Assembly: GCA_049289035.1 (NCBI GenBank)
Contig: JBAQIV010000014.1
Coordinates: forward strand, 1 to 17,904
Source: JAPUDQ01 sp049289035
GTDB taxonomy: Bacteria > Patescibacteriota > Saccharimonadia > Saccharimonadales > Saccharimonadaceae
Reading direction: 5' to 3'
DNA length: 17,904 nucleotides
The position numbers and the translations under genes are program-made. Of this stretch, positions 7,736 through 14,197 are shown piece after piece; positions within the stretch are counted from its first letter, which is position 1, and the number at the start of each line of letters is the position of its first letter. The notes beneath the pieces were generated by a model. It was not told the DNA's origin, ran no database searches, and was given only the letters and a program-made list of their open reading frames with translations.

Positions 7736-8851
7736 TTAAACGGCCGATGATTTCACGATACGTAGGATGGACTGTCCGCCGTTTTGGTCTGGCACTATTC
7801 TCACGGTGAATGCGTATGTTGTCTTTTTGCTGTTACGGCTAAAATCAACAACAAAATCAACCTCTTGTGATGGTTGGCTTCCTACTACAACAGTGCGCAC
7901 CCCAACTGATTGAGTGACAAAATCAGGCTTTGTATCTGGCGTTTTGCCAGCAGAGATATCAACACGATTTTGTTTCATCCACTCGGCCATGTATGTGGCG
8001 AGTGGACCATCTTGTTCGTCTGTTCCAAAGAGGGCAGATCTCATAGCTGCGATGACATAATCGATCTGGTCGTTAGAGGCATCATACTGGAGCTCGGGGT
8101 TAAAACTAGCAGGATTTGCATTGGCTGCAAGGAGTAGGTAGTCAAATCGTTCACCAATTAAGGTGGAGCCAACAACCATTGCCTGTTCATCGGTCCCAAA
8201 AGCTCCGTGCCGTATCTTGAGCGCCTGTGTTAGATTATCAACGCCGACAATGGCGTTTTTGCTCTCAAGCCCAGGCAAGAATTTGGCGGTATCAGGACTA
8301 AGTTTATGAGGATCACCGTGCTTCTCTGGGCTAGTTGGTGCGGCGGGGATACTTGTGGGGCTTATATCTGGACGAGTTTGCCCGCTTGTCTGTTGTGGTT
8401 CTGCTCCGGGTGTAGATCTAGACAATACATTACCCGGTTGATTTTGAGTTACGCCGTTCGATGACGACGCAGCGGTTCGAACTACGAAAGCTGTTGCAGT
8501 TGTTGCTGCGAGCGCACCAATGCCTGTGATGAGTGGGTGTTTGCGGAAGAAGCCGAGGATATTGTGGGATGGTTGGCCCTCCTGTATGTTATTCGGCAAC
8601 TCACTTACTGGAGCTGGTTCTCCAACACGAGGAGCAGTGCGCGGATCAATATGGTCACCCAAGTTCTTATATAAGAGCACAGGATTACCCAACTCATCTA
8701 GCTCTATTCCGTGGACTAATCCCTTTTCTATGGCCTCTCCTAGCGAAATAGGTTTACCATCGGGACCGGTAAAATCAAAAGACATTCCTTCTTGGTGGCC
8801 GGCCATTGCGTCGGGTTTGCTCCCGGTTCCCGTTGATGCATCTAAAGACAT
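7736..8851 (-). CDS. Single-TM protein of unknown function
   Basis: This protein has 371 residues from the ATG at 8851. A GTG six codons further upstream (8869) is possible, but AGTGAGGAG about 10 nt before the ATG supports the shorter form. The N-terminal 98 residues are hydrophilic, with DFTGPDGKPISLGEAIEKGLVHGIELDELGNPVLLYKNLGD, which hints at a small cytoplasmic domain. A single TM follows (PLITGIGALAATTATAFVVRTAA, about 105-127), then a Ser/Pro/Thr-rich linker to about 180. The C-terminal domain (about 185-371) is folded, contains no cysteine, and ends in a beta-rich segment (VGVRTVVVGSQPSQEVDFVVDFSRNSKKTTYAFTVRIVP). No family was recognised. It has its own promoter and terminator, is divergent from the gene at 8986, and sits between the two T4SS blocks. 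Confidence 0.85.
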   Translation of the reverse strand: MSLDASTGTGSKPDAMAGHQEGMSFDFTGPDGKPISLGEAIEKGLVHGIELDELGNPVLLYKNLGDHIDPRTAPRVGEPAPVSELPNNIQEGQPSHNILGFFRKHPLITGIGALAATTATAFVVRTAASSSNGVTQNQPGNVLSRSTPGAEPQQTSGQTRPDISPTSIPAAPTSPEKHGDPHKLSPDTAKFLPGLESKNAIVGVDNLTQALKIRHGAFGTDEQAMVVGSTLIGERFDYLLLAANANPASFNPELQYDASNDQIDYVIAAMRSALFGTDEQDGPLATYMAEWMKQNRVDISAGKTPDTKPDFVTQSVGVRTVVVGSQPSQEVDFVVDFSRNSKKTTYAFTVRIVPDQNGGQSILRIVKSSAV

Positions 8852-8894
8852 AATTGGATATCTCCTCACTCCTAAATTTCAAATTATGATTTTT

Positions 8895-8922
8895 ATTATA
8901 CACCAAAATAAATAAAAAGCAA
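8895..8922 (-). promoter_or_regulatory. Sigma70-type promoter for the 7736-8851 gene
   Basis: On the minus strand, TTGCTT (8922-8917), a 16-nt spacer and a perfect TATAAT (8900-8895) lie about 45 nt upstream of the ATG at 8851, leaving a leader of about 37 nt that contains the Shine-Dalgarno. Confidence 0.7.
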
Positions 8923-8950
8923 GCACAAGTTCGTTGACCTGGCCAGATAG

Positions 8951-8979
8951 TTGACTTTTTATAAATCTTATGCTATCAT
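8951..8979 (+). promoter_or_regulatory. Leaderless sigma70-type promoter for the 8986 gene
   Basis: TTGACT (8951-8956), a 17-nt spacer and TATCAT (8974-8979) form a good promoter. The -10 ends 6 nt before the ATG at 8986, so the expected transcription start coincides with the start codon and no Shine-Dalgarno can be present. A second GTTGAC copy lies 17 nt upstream (8933-8938). Confidence 0.75.
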
Positions 8980-8985
8980 GAACAT

Positions 8986-9663
8986 ATGAATCCAAACTTC
9001 ATGTACGGTCCAGCAACATTTGCGCGTAATGATCGTGACCCCGACGCTCCGCGACCAGAACGACACAGAGGCCGCCGTCCAGAAGATGTTACCGATGAAG
9101 AAGTGGCTGCGGCAGGTGAGGCACTCACCCCGCTTAATTGGCTACGTGATACTAGTAATGCGTTTGCGGTACGACGACTTGAAGATGTTGCGGCGATGCG
9201 AGAAGATGGCGGCAATCTCGTCTCGGAAATAAAGATAGCTCTATTTGATCGTCGTAATGATGCGGTTTATCGCAAGGCCCAACGCAGCGAACGTATCTCT
9301 CGAACAAGCTTGTTACAATCTCGTCGCAAGCGCCATGCTGATCGTGCGAAAGGCGGCTATACCGAGAGCTCTCGACTCTCAGGCCTTGTAAGAACTGAAA
9401 ATGAATCAACCACCACACGTCATGAAGAAACCACTACAGCAGGTAGTGAAAGAGTTGATGCATATTATGCGCGGCGAGATAGGCTAGTCCGACGCTCAAT
9501 CGTAGCGAGAGAACGACGTGCTGCACGACAAGAACGAGTTAGCAACTTTGTCGATCGGCAAGGGGGCAACATCGTACGAGCACGTCGTCGTTTACAGCGT
9601 AGAGCCAGTATTTTTAGCCAGTGGCTGGACGATATTTCAGGGTCACGTCCAGCAACTAGCTGA
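8986..9663 (+). CDS. Arg-rich soluble protein of unknown function
   Basis: This 225-residue protein is extremely rich in Arg, with many Glu and Asp residues, and has no TM segment, signal peptide or cysteine. Basic clusters include RRPEDVTDEE near the start, RRKRHADRAK at the middle and a C-terminal run (RRDRLVRRSIVARERRAARQERVSNFVDRQGGNIVRARRRLQRR). It is probably mostly helical, and the charge suits a nucleic-acid-, membrane- or partner-binding role, which is inference. The start is fixed by the promoter directly in front of it. It is divergent from the one-TM gene and upstream of the DUF5663-like gene. No family was recognised, but the strong promoter and uninterrupted frame support a real gene. 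Confidence 0.8.
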   Translation: MNPNFMYGPATFARNDRDPDAPRPERHRGRRPEDVTDEEVAAAGEALTPLNWLRDTSNAFAVRRLEDVAAMREDGGNLVSEIKIALFDRRNDAVYRKAQRSERISRTSLLQSRRKRHADRAKGGYTESSRLSGLVRTENESTTTRHEETTTAGSERVDAYYARRDRLVRRSIVARERRAARQERVSNFVDRQGGNIVRARRRLQRRASIFSQWLDDISGSRPATS

Positions 9664-9687
9664 AAATGTACGCGACAATCTTTGTAG

Positions 9688-9693
9688 TATGAT
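9688..9693 (+). promoter_or_regulatory. -10 element (leaderless) for the 9700 gene
   Basis: TATGAT ends 6 nt before the ATG at 9700, the same geometry as at 8986, 14398 and 14687. The AGGA between them is too close to the ATG to act as a Shine-Dalgarno. No convincing -35 was found. Confidence 0.5.
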
Positions 9694-9699
9694 AGGAAC

Positions 9700-9999
9700 A
9701 TGAGTATTATTAATAATAAATTTCTACAATCTATCGGCGTCCAGCTTTCACCAAGAGATATACATAAGCTATCAGAGCATTTTCAAGAGACACTTCATGA
9801 TCGCATTATCGAACAAGTAATTATGCAACTCACTCCCGAGCAGGTGGAGCAGCTAAACTCGTTTGCTGAGGGTGATCCAGCATTACAACACTGGCTTATG
9901 GAAAATATAGAGGACCTAAAAGATATTATCCAGGATGAGGTTGATATCTTACTTGGTGAATTAGCCGAAGCTGCTGACCAAATAGCAACGGATCAATAG
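9700..9999 (+). CDS. DUF5663-like small acidic protein
   Basis: This 99-residue acidic, all-helical protein has no TM segment. The layout, in which an N-terminal helix is followed by LHDRIIEQVIMQLTPEQVEQLNSFAEGDPALQHWLMENIEDLKDIIQDEV, matches what I recall of DUF5663 proteins, which are common in Patescibacteria and often near pilin and T4SS genes. The function is unknown. It lies 36 nt after the Arg-rich gene and 52 nt before the first pilin gene, on the same strand, but has its own -10 element. The family assignment is from pattern memory and could be wrong; the gene itself is convincing. Confidence 0.75.
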   Translation: MSIINNKFLQSIGVQLSPRDIHKLSEHFQETLHDRIIEQVIMQLTPEQVEQLNSFAEGDPALQHWLMENIEDLKDIIQDEVDILLGELAEAADQIATDQ

Positions 10000-10026
10000 T
10001 GCAATATCTATTTACTTAAATCACCT

Positions 10027-10051
10027 GGTATGGGTAAATATAAGCAATACC
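10027..10051 (+). promoter_or_regulatory. Possible -10 and operator-like inverted repeat before the pilin cluster
   Basis: TATAAG (10039-10044) ends 7 nt before the ATG at 10052, again suggesting little or no leader. It is flanked by GGTAT (10027-10031) and ATACC (10047-10051), a 5-bp inverted repeat that would place a dimeric repressor over the -10. The -35 region is poor. Confidence 0.35.
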
Positions 10052-10600
10052 ATGCATATGTATATGAGCAAAATCATACGATCGACCCTGTTTGCCTGCG
10101 GGCTGGTAGTTACAACTGTAGCGAGTGGCCAGACCGTATCAGCTGCGACTATAACAGTAGAGTGTAAGACACAGGCTGTCACCGTCCCTGATACGGTTGA
10201 CAAAGCTGCTGCGTGTGCTCCTTATGGAGGGCTGTCGTCGACGACAAACGCACCTAATGCCGGCTCAAGCCAGATAACTCCTCAAAACTTTCAGACTACT
10301 ATGACCGCGCCAGATGGAGATGCGGCGAAAAAAACATCTTTTTCGTTTAACGGTAAGACAACTAATGTCACGATTCGTGATGTCTTGATTGAAATACTCA
10401 AATTCCTCAGCGTCGGTGTTGGGCTGGCGGTGGTGGGTGGTGTCGCGGCGGGGGGCATCGTCTATGCTACCGCTCAGGGCAGCCCTGGCAAGACACAGAC
10501 GGGCATAAAGATCATCACTAACTCTGTGATTGCACTGGTGCTGTACCTACTTATGTTTGCTATATTACAGTTCTTGATACCGGGAGGGATACTTAAATGA
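10052..10600 (+). CDS. TrbC/VirB2-like pilin (first of six)
   Basis: This protein has 182 residues, or 178 if translation starts at the third ATG (10064). The signal peptide has the hydrophobic core IIRSTLFACGLVVTTVASGQTVSA. An extracytoplasmic region with two cysteines (VECKTQAV...AAACAPYGG) and a Thr/Ser/Asn-rich stretch follow. Two TM helices at about 112-137 and 155-178 enclose the loop TAQGSPGKTQTGIKIITNS. The hydrophobic-loop-hydrophobic C-terminus is shared with the five genes that follow, but the extracytoplasmic part is the longest of the six, so it may be a minor or tip subunit. The stop overlaps the next ATG (ATGA). Confidence 0.8.
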   Translation: MHMYMSKIIRSTLFACGLVVTTVASGQTVSAATITVECKTQAVTVPDTVDKAAACAPYGGLSSTTNAPNAGSSQITPQNFQTTMTAPDGDAAKKTSFSFNGKTTNVTIRDVLIEILKFLSVGVGLAVVGGVAAGGIVYATAQGSPGKTQTGIKIITNSVIALVLYLLMFAILQFLIPGGILK

Positions 10601-11043
10601 TCAAGCGGGTTTTGATTGGGATAAGCCTAGCGATTGCTATGATCGTGACATTGCTGCCAGTTCATTCGGTGTCTGCCGTCACCCCCGTCACGCAAGTTGC
10701 GGTTTGTGATCCTGGTAATGCATGGGGTAACTTTTTCGGTTTTCAGCCGTGGTATGCCTGTCTCGAAAAGGACGGCAAAGGCAAGCCCATGATCAAATCG
10801 ATCAACGACCTCTGGAAAATCGCCTTCCCCGTGGTTGAGAGCATCATAAAACTCGCTATGTATGTGGCGATTGGTATGATTTTCTTTATGCTGTTTAAGA
10901 TGGTGACGGCCAACGGCAACTCAAGTACCTACGCACAAGCGCTCGGCGGTATGCGCGATGCCGTGATTGGGCTGATCATCGCCATGATCTCGGTCGCGAT
11001 AGTTGGGTTTATCGCCAATGCGTTTGTGGTGGTGACGCCATGA
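10597..11043 (+). CDS. Pilin-like membrane protein (second of six)
   Basis: This 148-residue protein has a signal peptide (1-27, IGISLAIAMIVTLLPVHSVSA), a short head with a cysteine pair (VAVCDPGNAWGNFFGFQPWYACLEKDGKGK) and two hydrophobic segments at about 80-102 and 118-145. The loop between them (VTANGNSSTYAQALGGMRDAVIG) is a divergent form of the SGGD...A+..I.YA motif of the later members. GGAGG lies 9 nt before the ATG, and the ORF overlaps its neighbours on both sides by ATGA, so translation is coupled along the cluster. It was assigned to the pilin-like set by architecture rather than strong identity. Confidence 0.75.
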   Translation: MIKRVLIGISLAIAMIVTLLPVHSVSAVTPVTQVAVCDPGNAWGNFFGFQPWYACLEKDGKGKPMIKSINDLWKIAFPVVESIIKLAMYVAIGMIFFMLFKMVTANGNSSTYAQALGGMRDAVIGLIIAMISVAIVGFIANAFVVVTP

Positions 11044-11336
11044 GTACGCTATGGTCTGTGGCGCAGCTGGATATCAAAGCCAACGAGATCGGTTTGCCGA
11101 CTATTCAAGCGAGTGGTTCGCAGCTCGATAAGATATTTGGCCTGGTCTATGTGGCGCTGGCGGCGTTTGCCATACTGTTTATCATAATCGCGGCGATGCG
11201 TATGGTTGTGCAGGGTAGCGATGCCAATGCGCAGAAGCAGTCGCGCGAGGCGATTATATACGCGGTGGTGGCACTTGGGATCGCCACAGTTGTGATAGCT
11301 GCAATACAATTTATCGTAAAGAGCGTAGGAGGTTAA
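11040..11336 (+). CDS. Short pilin-like membrane protein without clear signal peptide (third of six)
   Basis: This 98-residue protein has an N-terminus (MSTLWSVAQLDIKANEIGLPTIQASGSQLDKIFG) that is not a usual signal peptide. Two TM segments at about 32-57 and 74-95 enclose RMVVQGSDANAQKQSREAIIYAVVALG, which matches the motif of the other pilins (R...SG.DA.....A.+.IIYAVV.LG). The absence of a leader suggests it stays in the inner membrane as an assembly or platform subunit rather than being processed, which is inference. It is coupled to the preceding gene by ATGA and followed directly by the next ATG. Confidence 0.8.
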   Translation: MSTLWSVAQLDIKANEIGLPTIQASGSQLDKIFGLVYVALAAFAILFIIIAAMRMVVQGSDANAQKQSREAIIYAVVALGIATVVIAAIQFIVKSVGG

Positions 11337-11720
11337 ATGATCAAAAAGTTCATCACATCGTGTATAGCGGCTAGTTTGGCCGTGGTCATGATGGTCGTTA
11401 GCGTGCCGTCACTTGCCGGCGCTATAGAAAACCCCATAACAAGTACTTGTGGGGTCGATAGCTCGAGCACACTCTGTAAACCAAGTGAAAAACTCTTTGG
11501 GCCCGACAGCATCTGGACAAAGATCATCAACACGCTCATATATATCACTGGAGCGATTGCGGTGATCATGATCGTGATCGGTGGTATGCGCTTTACACTC
11601 TCAGGTGGTGATGCGTCGGGTACTAAAAGCGCCCGTGAGACGATTATCTACGCAGTGGTTGGGCTTGGTGTCACAATCATGGCGTATGCTGTCGTTAACT
11701 TTGTATTAAGTAGGTTATAA
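11337..11720 (+). CDS. TrbC/VirB2-like pilin (fourth of six)
   Basis: This 127-residue protein has a signal peptide (1-30, core SCIAASLAVVMMVVSVPSLAGA), a short head with two cysteines (STCGVDSSSTLCKPSEKL), TM1 (IINTLIYITGAIAVIMIVIGGMRF), the SGGDASGTKSARETIIYAVVGLG loop and TM2 to the C-terminus. This is the typical two-helix TrbC/VirB2 pilin plan. A perfect AGGAGG lies 5 nt before the ATG, overlapping the end of the previous gene. It shares an exact 22-nt stretch (11566-11587) with the next pilin (12008-12029), showing recent duplication or gene conversion. Confidence 0.88.
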   Translation: MIKKFITSCIAASLAVVMMVVSVPSLAGAIENPITSTCGVDSSSTLCKPSEKLFGPDSIWTKIINTLIYITGAIAVIMIVIGGMRFTLSGGDASGTKSARETIIYAVVGLGVTIMAYAVVNFVLSRL

Positions 11721-11730
11721 AGGAGAAACC

Positions 11731-12165
11731 ATGAAAATATTATCACGCGCCGTCATAAGCCTCGCCGTTATCTGTAGTCTTAGTGCCGCCACTATGACCA
11801 TACCAGTTAGCGCAGCCACGAGTGCCCCAGCGGCCCAATCTAGTGGGGGTAGCTCTACCACCCCACAATCCGAGATCTGTAAGGGTTCGGGTGGTGAATG
11901 GGACGGCAAACAATGTACCAATAAAAACGCTTCGACTACTGACGTCGCAGGCTTTGTAAAAAGTATCATCAATGTCCTACTCTACGTTCTTGGTGCTATT
12001 GCCGTGCTCATGATCGTGATCGGTGGTATTCGCTACACGACATCTGGTGGTGACCAGTCGGGCGTCAAGGGTGCAAAAGACACCATACTCTATGCAGTTG
12101 TGGGCCTCGTCGTTGCCATGATGGCCTATGCTATCGTCAACTTCGTGGTGCTCAACGTAAAGTAG
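11731..12165 (+). CDS. TrbC/VirB2-like pilin (fifth of six)
   Basis: This 144-residue protein has a signal peptide (1-28, core VISLAVICSLSAATMTIPVSA), a Ser/Thr/Ala linker, a two-cysteine head (EICKGSGGEWDGKQCTNKN), TM1 (SIINVLLYVLGAIAVLMIVIGGIRY), the TSGGDQSGVKGAKDTILYAVVGL loop and TM2 (VVAMMAYAIVNFVVL). It is the clearest family member together with the sixth. AAAGGAG lies 8 nt before the ATG. Only 10 nt separate it from the preceding gene, so they belong to one operon. Confidence 0.88.
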   Translation: MKILSRAVISLAVICSLSAATMTIPVSAATSAPAAQSSGGSSTTPQSEICKGSGGEWDGKQCTNKNASTTDVAGFVKSIINVLLYVLGAIAVLMIVIGGIRYTTSGGDQSGVKGAKDTILYAVVGLVVAMMAYAIVNFVVLNVK

Positions 12166-12169
12166 TTAC

Positions 12170-12198
12170 TTCACGCCACGGTGAAAATCTGCTATAAA
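12170..12198 (+). promoter_or_regulatory. Internal promoter for the last pilin gene
   Basis: TTCACG (12170-12175), a 17-nt spacer and TATAAA (12193-12198) stand in the 74-nt gap before the sixth pilin, leaving a leader of about 35 nt with a strong AAGGAG. The -35 end also forms a small TTCAC/GTGAA hairpin (12170-12184). It would allow the last pilin to be made in excess. Confidence 0.5.
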
Positions 12199-12239
12199 TG
12201 GACTAAGTCAGAAAACATAACGGTAACGAAGGAGAATAC

Positions 12240-12644
12240 ATGAAATCTATTATCAGAAAAGGCCTGTTCGTCCTCATGATGGTACCCATGCTCGCACTTG
12301 GTGTTAGCGTGCTATCTGGTGACGTCGCAAACGCACAAGCTATCTCTGGTGGCATCGGCGGCGGTGCAGCCAGTGCCAAAGGTGACGGCACAGCAGAAAC
12401 ACTCTTTGGCGACGGCGGTATCTTCAAAACGGTGACGAACATCTTGCTCTACATCATCGGTGCAGTCTCAGTCATCATGCTCATCATCGGTGGCATCCGC
12501 TACGTTGTATCGGGTGGTGACCAAAGTGCTGTGACTGGTGCAAAAAACACCATCCTCTACGCTATTGTCGGTATAGTGGTGGCATTTCTTGCCTACGCAG
12601 CGGTCAACTTCGTGACGACGAACCTCGGTCAAGCTACCAATTAG
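12240..12644 (+). CDS. TrbC/VirB2-like pilin, probable major subunit (sixth of six)
   Basis: This 134-residue protein has a signal peptide (1-31, core GLFVLMMVPMLALGVSVLSGDVANA), a Gly/Ala-rich head without cysteines, TM1 (NILLYIIGAVSVIMLIIGGIRY), VSGGDQSAVTGAKNTILYAIVGI and TM2. A strong Shine-Dalgarno (GAAGGAG) and its own probable promoter precede it, and a very strong terminator follows. The codon choice is dominated by ATC, TAC, GGT/GGC and CTC, unlike the more mixed ATA/ATT use of neighbours, which points to high expression. The lack of the head cysteines and the separate promoter make it the best candidate for the main pilus subunit, which is inference. Confidence 0.88.
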   Translation: MKSIIRKGLFVLMMVPMLALGVSVLSGDVANAQAISGGIGGGAASAKGDGTAETLFGDGGIFKTVTNILLYIIGAVSVIMLIIGGIRYVVSGGDQSAVTGAKNTILYAIVGIVVAFLAYAAVNFVTTNLGQATN

Positions 12645-12657
12645 CTTACCAGTAGAT

Positions 12658-12699
12658 ACAAACAATACACCCCCTCGCGCGAGGGGGTGTATTGTTTGT
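12658..12699. terminator. Bidirectional terminator, 42-bp perfect palindrome
   Basis: Arms of 20 bp (12658-12677 and 12680-12699) are exactly complementary around a CG centre, so all 42 bases are self-complementary. The AAACAA and TTGTTT ends give a T-rich end on each strand. It lies between the convergent sixth pilin and small heat-shock protein genes. Confidence 0.88.
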
Positions 12700-12710
12700 T
12701 CGCGAAAGAG

Positions 12711-13193
12711 CTAAAGTACCTGGATCTTACGAGCTTGTTCTTGCTTGACTTTTGTAAAGCTAATCGTAAGCACGCCGTCTTTGAGGACAGCTTCTACTTC
12801 GTCTTCTTTGACTTGCACAGGTAGTGCTAGTGTGCGGCTAAATTCACCCCAGTAACATTCCTGGACGTGCCAGTGAGTTGCCAGTGAGTCGTCGCCACTG
12901 CTGAGTGTACCACTAATCGTCAAGATACCGTCAGATATACTGACGTCAAGATCTGATTTGTTGACACCGGCAGTTCGGGCCTTGACGACGAGTCGCTCGT
13001 CGGTCTCGTAGACATCGACAGCGAGTTGGCCGGGTAGGTCTTGGTCGTCGTTTTCGTCCCAGTTGTCGTCGTTGTTCACAGAAACAGCACTATTGTCATC
13101 TGGCGTGACCGTCACCTCTTCATCTGACAGAAATGCTGCCGCCAGCTCATCTTCCATCAAGAGATCATCATTTTGTTTATGCCCTCGCACCAT
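12711..13193 (-). CDS. Small heat-shock protein (Hsp20/alpha-crystallin family)
   Basis: This 160-residue protein has an acidic, disordered N-terminal arm (about 10-52, runs of Asp and Asn). The alpha-crystallin domain runs from about 53 to 145: VDVYETDERLVVKARTAGVNKSDLDVSISDGILTISG, then the conserved A-x-x-x-DGVLTI motif (AVLKDGVLTISFTK), and a C-terminal extension ending in KIQVL, an IxV-type tail used in oligomer assembly. It acts as an ATP-independent holdase for unfolding proteins. TGGAGG lies 6 nt before the ATG. No CIRCE element is visible upstream. Confidence 0.92.
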   Translation of the reverse strand: MVRGHKQNDDLLMEDELAAAFLSDEEVTVTPDDNSAVSVNNDDNWDENDDQDLPGQLAVDVYETDERLVVKARTAGVNKSDLDVSISDGILTISGTLSSGDDSLATHWHVQECYWGEFSRTLALPVQVKEDEVEAVLKDGVLTISFTKVKQEQARKIQVL

Positions 13194-13237
13194 ACATCCT
13201 CCAATTCGATAGATTTTTCAAACAAATTGTCTCACTA

Positions 13238-13267
13238 ATTATATCCGAAATTGTCAATTCTCTGCAA
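13238..13267 (-). promoter_or_regulatory. Promoter of the small heat-shock protein gene
   Basis: On the minus strand, TTGCAG (13267-13262), an 18-nt spacer and a perfect TATAAT (13243-13238) lie 45 nt before the ATG. AAATTGTC occurs as a direct repeat at 13224-13231 and 13248-13255, flanking the -10, and could be a regulator site. Confidence 0.6.
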
Positions 13268-13296
13268 TAATAGTAGGTAGAAACGTAAAAACTACA

Positions 13297-13965
13297 ATGC
13301 TTGATCGCCTATTATCCACCATTGCGCCTCATATCTGTAGCTCTTGCGACGACGCACACGGCTTGTTGTGCGATCGTTGTTTTTCTGACATTATCGACAA
13401 TGGCTACGACCAATGCATTGTCTGCGAGCGCCCCTCAGCTCAGAGTAATCTCTGCTCTGCCTGTCATAGCAGTGTGGTATACGATGACGCGTGGGTGGTT
13501 GGCGAGCGGCTGGAGGGGTTGCGAGAACTTATAGACCGCTACAAGTTTGACCGAGCGCGCGAGGGTGCGCATGTACTGGCACGCTTGCTCCATGCTCGCC
13601 TACCGGTATTGCCCGCTGAAACACTTGTCACGTATATACCGACGATTACGAGCCACGTACGCCAACGCGGCTATGACCATATGGCGCTGGTTGCCCAGGA
13701 ACTAGCAGTGCTTCGAAAGCTGACCTGTCAGCCGCTGCTTGAGCGCCAAACTTCCCTACCACAGCGCGGCGCCACCAAACGTGAGCGTGCTCACCGCCAA
13801 GTCGGGGCTTTTAGGGTGAGCTCGTCCGTCGCGTCACCCGTGCTCCTGATCGACGATGTGTATACAACTGGTGCGACTATGACGGCTGGGGCCTCGGCGG
13901 TTCGTGAGGTTTCACCTCATTCGCTGTTTGTCGCTGTGGTTGCTCGCCAACCGTTCGACAGATAA
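13297..13965 (+). CDS. comF: ComF family protein (phosphoribosyltransferase fold)
   Basis: This 222-residue protein has four CxxC pairs at 14/17, 25/28, 40/43 and 53/56, the zinc-binding N-terminus of ComF. The family motifs follow: TYIPTITSHVRQRGYDHM (111-129), RQTSLPQRGATKRERAHRQVGAF (150-172) and the PRPP-binding LLIDDVYTTGAT (183-194). ComF supports uptake of single-stranded DNA during natural transformation in competent bacteria. The nucleotide- or PRPP-linked biochemical role is not settled. The start at 13297 gives the full N-terminal zinc region. No obvious Shine-Dalgarno is seen. It is divergent from the heat-shock gene, and its end overlaps the tRNA-Ser promoter. Confidence 0.92.
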   Translation: MLDRLLSTIAPHICSSCDDAHGLLCDRCFSDIIDNGYDQCIVCERPSAQSNLCSACHSSVVYDDAWVVGERLEGLRELIDRYKFDRAREGAHVLARLLHARLPVLPAETLVTYIPTITSHVRQRGYDHMALVAQELAVLRKLTCQPLLERQTSLPQRGATKRERAHRQVGAFRVSSSVASPVLLIDDVYTTGATMTAGASAVREVSPHSLFVAVVARQPFDR

Positions 13966-13983
13966 CACGACCTCTGATAAAAT
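13954..13983 (+). promoter_or_regulatory. Promoter of tRNA-Ser(UGA)
   Basis: TTCGAC (13954-13959), an 18-nt spacer and the extended -10 TGATAAAAT (hexamer 13978-13983) lie about 38 nt before the tRNA. The -35 is inside the last codons of comF. Confidence 0.5.
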
Positions 13984-14021
13984 AATGAGCGATCACTCGC
14001 AAATTGTGGTGAACAAACTAA

Positions 14022-14109
14022 GGAGAGGTGACCGAGTGGTTGATGGTAGCAGTCTTGAAAACTGCCGTGGGGAGACCCACCGCGAGTTCGAATCTCGCCC
14101 TCTCCGCCA
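14022..14109 (+). tRNA. tRNA-Ser, anticodon UGA
   Basis: This 88-nt class II tRNA has acceptor arms GGAGAGG/CCTCTCC, anticodon stem GCAGT/ACTGC around loop CTTGAAA (anticodon TGA at 14056-14058), a long variable arm (CGTGGGGAGACCCACCG) and T-loop GTTCGAATC. The 3' CCA is encoded. It reads UCA and wobble UCN codons. An intrinsic terminator follows directly. Confidence 0.96.
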
Positions 14110-14140
14110 AGAAAATACGACCTTTTGGTCGTATTTTCTT
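14109..14140. terminator. Terminator after tRNA-Ser(UGA)
   Basis: A perfect 14-bp stem (AAGAAAATACGACC / GGTCGTATTTTCTT) with a TTTT loop ends in TTTTCTT and begins at the last base of the tRNA. Its A-rich 5' arm also lets it serve the convergent small membrane protein gene ending at 14198. Confidence 0.85.
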
Positions 14141-14197
14141 GCGCAGGGCGTAGTGAGAACTCGCGGGCGCTGTGACAACAGCGCACACCACTTATTT

